DNA from: Malachius bipustulatus
Lineage: Eukaryota; Arthropoda; Insecta; Coleoptera; Melyridae
Length of the DNA: 64,000 bases
Direction: 5' to 3'
Assembly: GCA_910589415.1 (NCBI GenBank)
Contig: OU342631.1
Span: 9,982,001 to 10,046,000, forward strand
The translations under genes were made by a program, and so were the position numbers. Within the stretch, counting starts at the first letter, position 1. Each line of letters begins with the position of its first letter. The notes below the pieces were generated by a model. The model made no database searches. It had not been told where the DNA came from and was given only the letters and a program-made list of their open reading frames with translations. Below, one piece after another: positions 58,648 through 64,000 of this stretch.

Positions 58648-59475
58648 ATTATTGAATATTATCTTTTTATAAAAATATTTAAAAAAATCGCCGGGGGGTA
58701 AACGCATTACTTTTTATGCCCCCATGGAAAATAATCCAGGGGGGCTGTGTCCGGATATCGAGCACGCCACAAATAAGTGAGGTTCACCTCGCCCAATCCA
58801 TCGATCTTCAATATGTTACTGTTTAAAACTCACAATAAGCAATCACACTAAAATACTCTGGGGCAATATCGTGCATAGGCTACATTGAATTTCTAGTACC
58901 AATGGAAACTGAGTTAACGATTGTTCCAGAAAGTTTCGATACCTACTACACCTCGCCGTTAAGTCTTTCTGCTGACGGAAATACTGGTCCAATTAGGCAG
59001 TCAGCCACAATTCCAAACCAAACGTTCAACGGAAATTGATATTGAAAGTGTATTCTCTCCCTCCCCCATACGGTCATTGTGGAAATTACTGGCAACTTTT
59101 CTTGAGAAATTCGCTTCATCGATAAAAGAACCAGCGACATTAGTTGAGGGTTTGAATCAATGTGTGCAAAAACCATCTTATCTTCAATAATACGCCAAGC
59201 AACAGCTCTAAAATCACTAGAATCTGACAAAAAGAGTAACGGAATACCGCCACCGCGGTACCATCACACTCATATCTCCTAGATCCTAACTCGAGTTTAC
59301 CTTTTTCTTCTATTCTTATTGACCATTTATTGCAAAAAATCGCATTTTTTATTATGAAAGAAGAACTGATAGATCAATCTAAATGATCTTAATATACTTA
59401 TTGTAGAGAATTAAAATACGAAGAAAAGGAGACCCGAAATAACCAGATCGGTTCATTATTAAGTGAGAAAAAAAA
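58648..59475. other. Intronic, nothing recognised
   Basis: No gene-like frame with a motif. The 94-codon minus-strand frame at 58946-59230 has no recognisable domain. Confidence 0.4.
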
Positions 59476-59479
59476 ACTA

Positions 59480-60215
59480 AAAAATAGCTTTTTTTTAATT
59501 TGTAACGTTGCCAATTTTTAAGTTGTAGTGCAAGCTCTTTGCGAGGTAGTCGATATTGATAGGAAATTCCTGGATGCAAAACCCAGACGCTGCCGGATAA
59601 TTAGTTTTCGTGTAATTACAATTAGAAGTTCTTTTTCCTTCTAAATGCTGAAAAATAGATAAAAACGTGTGCGCAAACATGAGCGAAAACGGCCGAGCGC
59701 GCTATAATGATCGTGGAGGGGGGCTAAAACAACAAATGAGGAGAAGGTGCATAAGTAATTAATCTTCAAATTTGATTATCTCAGCTAGCAACTAGTTAAG
59801 CTATATGAATTACTATGTTATTTTTATTATCTACTATGTTTATGCGGCTTCCCCGCATATCTGCTGTTCGACCCCCACTCCACAACTATTGTAGCGCGCA
59901 CGGCCGTTTTCGCTCATGTTTGCAGGCAATTTTCCCCATTTTTTAGCATTTAAATATAAAACGGAGATTGACGAAGTTTTATAGCTGAATACTTCTACTT
60001 TCCAAATCTGTTCAATAAAATCGAATCGAACGACCTCTAGAACATCCAGCATCGCTGTAAAATATTATATGAAGAACTAGAACTTCTGATTGCAATTACG
60101 TGAAAACTAATTATCCCACAGCGTCTGGTTCTTGCACACAGGAGATACTTACCATTATCCACTATCACGCAAATAGTCTGCACTACATCTCAAAAAATGC
60201 CGACGTTACGAATTT
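59480..60215. mobile_element. Foldback element before cassette C
   Basis: The left-arm blocks TTTGTAACGTTGCC, GATATTGATAGG, GCTGCCGGATAATTAGTTTT, GTAATTACAATTAGAAGTTC and CATGAGCGAAAACGGCCG are mirrored on the right by CGGCCGTTTTCGCTCATG, GAACTTCTGATTGCAATTAC, GAAAACTAATTATCC and GACGTTACGAATTTTTG. A solo arm of the same family is at 22975-23290. It ends about 125 bp before the cassette C acceptor. Confidence 0.7.
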
Positions 60216-60342
60216 TTGAAAAAACGCCATTTGGGGGGGTTTCCCTTGATACTATGAATGAAGGCAGGTCCTGGTATATCAAGCTATCTCCATTAAATGC
60301 GGTTTTTTTTTGCATTTTCGTAATTCATAATTTTTATTCCAG

Positions 60343-60621
60343 ATTTTGCAGAAATTGGGTGTCGGTGATTTATTCACTCCCCAATCAGATCTGTCCACGC
60401 TGACAAACTCGAGGGTAGACTTGGGGGAATCGATTCACAAAGCCAAGATAGAAGTCAATGAAATGGGAACCAAAGCGGCGGCGGCGACAGTTCATTTCAC
60501 GTTCAGATCGAGAGCCGCGGAACCCGCCGATTTCGTCTGCAACCATCCCTTTGTTTATTTGATATATGACAACATCGAGAAGTCGATCCTCTTCATGGGA
60601 GTCTTCCGAAGGCCCTATTAA
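60343..60621 (+). CDS. Serpin alternative 3' exon C (reactive-centre loop C)
   Basis: Acceptor TTTTTATTCCAG, phase 0, 92 codons plus TAA. Starts ILQKLGVGDLFTPQSDLSTL, then s5A IHKAKIEVNEMG, hinge GTKAAAAT and loop VHFTFRSRAAEPAD, then FVCNHPFVYLIYD and LFMGVFRRPY. Standard counting gives P1 Ser377, with Arg376 before it and Arg378 after. If the true P1 is Arg, the target would be trypsin-like, as for proteases of immune cascades. The loop is three residues shorter than in B and lacks the acidic run. The isoform has 413 residues. AATAAA lies at 60830-60840 (two overlapping) and 60881-60886. Confidence 0.9.
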   Translation: MLQKLGVGDLFTPQSDLSTLTNSRVDLGESIHKAKIEVNEMGTKAAAATVHFTFRSRAAEPADFVCNHPFVYLIYDNIEKSILFMGVFRRPY

Positions 60622-61560
60622 TTGTTGTTAACCATGGCGACGAAAGCAAATTTGTTTTGATGTTTTAAATGATTTAAGTAAAACTGTAGGTATCTTTTTT
60701 GTGTCTCTCTTGTAAATTTTTCAAAAAAATGTAGTGGAGATTTTTCAATCAGTTGAAATCGCCTCTAATTAAGGTACCTACATAATTATTACCTACCTAA
60801 TTAAGTACCTAGTATTATTAAATTTAAATAATAAAATAAAACCAGTATTAAGTGAATTAATTATTGTAAGTTTTGGCATTAATAAATTGTTTTTATTTAT
60901 TATTATACTCCTTCACGTGTTCTAAATTAATTAGCAGATTCCTATTTATTAATACCACGTTCTTATAGGAGTAGGTATAGGGTTTGGGATAAAGGTATTG
61001 AAGAGAATCGATTTATTATTATTTTGGGAATGAACTAATCGACATGCAGTAATTGAGACTTGCCACATTTTAAAATAATACAATAATACACGTGGTTTTG
61101 AATCAATTAATTACTGTTAATGCATCTGTGAGAGGGAGCTCCTGAGACATGTTTTATTGAATTTATTTAATTTGATTGTCGTTAATTTTTTTAATGAGCT
61201 AATTTGTACAGCTAATTTCTCAGTGCCGGATTGGAGTATAATATCTTTTCTTCTGAAATGTGCCAGCTAGGTGCGGTTGGTTTATTGACTTGAACGATTT
61301 TTGACAGTCGTTCAGCGTATACTCGTGTTATAGGGGCTGGTTCACTTGTGAGGAATAGAGCTCAGCGGGACCGGCATTTTTGTCAGCTTTCAGAATAGGG
61401 CGGAAACCCAAAAGCACGGCAGGGGGATTTTCGACCCCCTGTTAACGAAGTTGCCATCTTTCAATCATACCATTACTATGGGGGTGATACGCTGGGATGT
61501 GCTGCACTTTACTTTACTGCCTAAAAGGTGAGCGATGTCAGGAAATAATTTTGACTCAAC
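60622..61560 (+). other. 3' untranslated region of isoform C and following intergenic DNA
   Basis: Polyadenylation signals at 60830-60840 and 60881-60886 probably end the serpin transcript. After that, AT-rich DNA with no gene to the LINE 3' end. Confidence 0.5.
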
Positions 61561-61800
61561 ATTTATTATTATTATTATTATTACAATTTGAAAAGAGTCA
61601 AGAAACAATTCTATGTGACTCAATGAAAAACAAAAGAAAATACCACATATATATACCTAACAATGTTTTTCACACAAGTAAAATGCACAAAAATATACAG
61701 AGCAAAAAAGAGGGAAAAAGTAAAGTTGAACATGAATTACCCAATCTAACCGAAGGCAGCCAACCACGCAACACAGCTCCTATCCAGATGATAGGCCAAA

Positions 61801-62476
61801 GTCGTCCAAGCGACGCTTAAAGGTACCGACGCTTGGAGCGCCGACAACCTCCGGAGGTAGTCGATTCCAAATTTCAAAAACTCGGTTTGGCAAGAAATTG
61901 TCTGAGTCGGGATCTAAAACTCTCCTTAGCAAGCTTAAATTGATGCCCCCGAAGCCCCGTTTCGCTGAGGGGGAACATAAACGAGAGGTCTACACCGAAG
62001 AGTCCGCGAATCGCCCTGAAAGTCGTAATTAGATCTCCACGAGTCCTCCGGTCAGCAAAAGAAGGAAGACCCAGGATCGCCAGACGTTCGGGGTAGCCAG
62101 GACGTATGCATCCAAAAGGAATTCTAGTAACCAGTCTCTGAGTTGACTCCAGCAGTTCCCCGTCCCTGACAAGTTGGGGATACCATACCTGGCCGGCGTG
62201 CTCCAAAATGGGTCGAACATATGTTTTATAAAGGGTAACGAAAGTTTTGGGGGAGCAGCCGTGGAACGCTTTGCCCATCAAATAAAGCAGTCTGTTACAT
62301 CTTCGGGAAACGGATAAAATATGTTGAGACCAAGACAGATTGTTAGACACCAGGAGACCGAGATCGTTATGAACAGTAACACTGGTGAATAAACGGCCAC
62401 TGACTGTGTAGTCGCTTAGAGGATTGTCAGGTCCAATATGCAGCACGCAGCATTTCTGGAGGTTCAGAAGCAGAAG
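61801..62476 (-). pseudogene. LINE ORF2, C-terminal part after a nonsense codon
   Basis: Same frame as the RT segment, separated from it by one in-frame TAG (62477-62479) where the usual residue after WCRK is Trp. It contains CRRCNRLLYLMGKAF-type and VTLYKTYVRPILEHAGQVWY segments typical of the RT thumb and beyond. Near 61895 the frame shifts: a neighbouring frame continues with LPNRVFEIWNRLPPEVV and GTFKRRLDD to a stop near 61800, which is the expected C-terminus of such elements. Confidence 0.7.
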
Positions 62477-63385
62477 CTATTTGCGACACCAGTCGGAGAT
62501 CATAGTCAAATCATTAACAATAATTTGCGTGTCCGAAAGAGGATTGCCGTACAACTTCAAATCATCTGCAAAAAAAGCATGTTTAGACCTAATAGAGGTT
62601 GACAGGTCAGAAATATACAAAATAAAGAGAATTGGTCCCAGGACAGAGCCCTGCGGAACCCCGCTAACCGACTGTCTGATGGAGGAAAGATCAGATCCAA
62701 CCCTTACATAAAAAGTTCTGGATGTTAAGAAATCCTCCAGCCATTTCAGTGATAAACCGCGCACACCGAAATGGTCCAGCTTGTGATCAAGTCTACGCAC
62801 TGGCACCCTATCGAAGGATTTTGAAAAGTCTAGGTATAGGACATCGACGGGTTGCCTGTCATCGATGGCACGAGTCCAGTCGTTCACGCATGTCATCAGG
62901 TTGGTAAGAACCGATCGACCAGGCATGAAACCATGTTGCTCGGAAGATATCAAGTTGTTGTCAGTTACAATTGAAAGAAGTCTGGATACGAAGACCCTTT
63001 CAGCCAACTTGGCTACTACGGAGACAAGGCTAATTGGCCTGTAATTGTCAGGGTCTCCCTTGTCGCCCTTCTTGAATATTGGGGTTACTATAGAATGTCG
63101 CCACGGTGTCGGGATCCTGCCATCATCAAAGGATCTCTGAAACACGGAACACAGGGGAGCCGAAATAGAAGTGGAGCACTTCTTAAGAATGAGAGTGGTT
63201 ATTCCGTCATCTCCGGGAGATGAGTTAACAGGCAGCCTGGAGATTAGTGATTCAATTTCGTCCACTGAAACCGTAATATCCGAAAGGAGTGGTGGCTTTC
63301 TTGGAGCCTTCAGTCGGGCAGGAACCAGATGGCTCAAGGGAAAATACGGAACAAAATTTGTCCGCCAATATCTCCGCCGATTCAA
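62477..63385 (-). pseudogene. LINE ORF2 reverse transcriptase core
   Basis: A 302-codon frame. TPIFKKGDKGDPDNYRPISL (residues 101-120) is the fingers motif, LYLDFSKSFDRV (184-195) motif A with D186, SGVPQGSVLGPILF (241-254) motif B/C region, and FFADDLKLY (271-279) the catalytic box with both Asp present. The palm is therefore complete. Its first ~17 residues are out of frame with upstream sequence: the true upstream reading (AEILADKFCSVFS) lies in the frame of 63252-63770, so there is a frameshift near 63340-63385. It ends at the in-frame TAG. Confidence 0.8.
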
Positions 63386-63974
63386 GATACGAATCAGTCA
63401 GCTCTCCTGAGGGCTTCCTCAAGAGAGGCAATGACACCCTAGAGCCGAGCGTAGAGCGAACGTGTTTATAAAATCTAAGGCTGGAATTTGAATTAGCTAT
63501 GTTTTCCTCGTAGACCCGCTTGGCCTCCTGAATATCAGTTGAGAGCAAGTTGGAATAACGTCTGTGGTCGCGATAATCTGCCTCAGAGCGCGTTCTCTTG
63601 AATCTCTGCCAGAGTGCCCTTTTTCTTCGTATACGCGACATAAGGACTGAAGAAATCCAGGGCTTACTGGGACTCATCTTAACCGTCTTGTAGGTCGTGT
63701 GTGTCGATCTTAACTGCTCAAGGATTCCAACAAAAGAAGACCACATTGAATTCACAGTATCACCGTTCAAACACTCGTTTCATTTCACTATTGAGAGAGA
63801 TTCCCTCAGACCCTCATAATTAATAATCTTAATGGACTTGGACACATGTCTCGGTGAAACAGTGAGAGAGAGTTGTATATTTGCCAACAAGCATACATGG
63901 TCAGATTTGCCTAGAGGGGGGTCGTATGAGACATTTAGGATCAGTTCGGGATCATTACATAATAATAGGTCCAA
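63386..63974 (-). pseudogene. LINE ORF2, endonuclease end and linker
   Basis: MDLLLCNDPELILNVSYDPP and GKSDHVCLL (63880-63974) match the end of an APE-type endonuclease, with the catalytic SDH present. An in-frame TGA at 63780-63782 interrupts. The frame then continues through a basic linker (RIRRKRALWQRFKRTRSEAD). This part is broken, and the rest of the endonuclease lies beyond the window. Confidence 0.7.
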
Positions 63975-64000
63975 AGTAGACGGTTCCTGCCCCGATCGAT

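Larger units (their letters stand above)
61562..64000 (-). mobile_element. Decayed CR1/jockey-group LINE, cut by the window end
   Basis: A minus-strand non-LTR element without RNase H. Its 3' end carries an (ATT)n run on this strand at 61562-61580, that is (TAA)n at the element tail, as in several LINE clades. Coding order on the minus strand: end of the endonuclease, linker, RT, C-terminal domain. The 5' part lies beyond 64000. Clade assignment is from overall RT style only. Confidence 0.75.

Noticed and set aside
48496..64000. Search for a fourth serpin cassette
   Set aside because: I looked for the GVGDLF start, the hinge AAA block and CxxPF on the plus strand. Only the three reported exons were found, and the region after 61.5 kb is a LINE on the other strand.
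1..64000. tRNA, rRNA and CRISPR-like arrays
   Set aside because: No cloverleaf with A and B boxes, no rRNA-like block and no regularly spaced short direct repeats with unique spacers were found. The regular repeats are satellites.

Overview
The window looks like AT-rich, repeat-laden insect nuclear DNA. It contains a glial-type paired-like homeobox gene and a serpin with interchangeable 3' exons, both split by GT-AG introns. There is dense LINE, MITE and foldback-element debris and very little coding sequence. Frequent runs of the TACCTA type and the AT-rich style recall sternorrhynchan Hemiptera; that placement is a weak inference.

Layout. 1-8.7 kb: foldback/MITE elements, an inverted-tandem repeat cluster and the upstream region of the homeobox gene. 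8.9-14.8 kb: a two-exon gene whose homeodomain matches Repo (reversed polarity), with a 4.3-kb intron that holds a 2.1-kb foldback copy. 14.9-45 kb: no intact gene. This stretch holds a tandem array, several TIR elements ending in CAGGGTG-like sequence, remnants of at least three LINEs, a Ginger-like integrase remnant, a probable copia fragment, a fragment of an uncharacterised GCDTT-motif protein between long inverted repeats, and a 141-bp satellite.

45.1-60.6 kb: a secreted serpin. Three constitutive exons (45129-45428, 45928-46357, 47069-47301) join in phase 0 to any of three 3' cassettes (48196-48495, 55544-55831, 60343-60621). Each cassette encodes strand s5A, the hinge, its own reactive-centre loop, the C-terminus and a stop. 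The predicted proteins are 420, 416 and 413 residues. The gaps between cassettes are filled by MITEs, hairpin-bearing tandem repeats, a LINE with target-site duplications and a foldback element. 61.5 kb to the end: a decayed LINE on the minus strand, cut by the window edge.

The most interesting material is the serpin cassette locus (one scaffold, three protease specificities), a pair of homologous TATA-Inr promoters and related coding-like fragments at 48.5-49.85 kb that I cannot assign, and the long-inverted-repeat unit at 34.8-36.8 kb. No tRNA, rRNA or CRISPR array was recognised.
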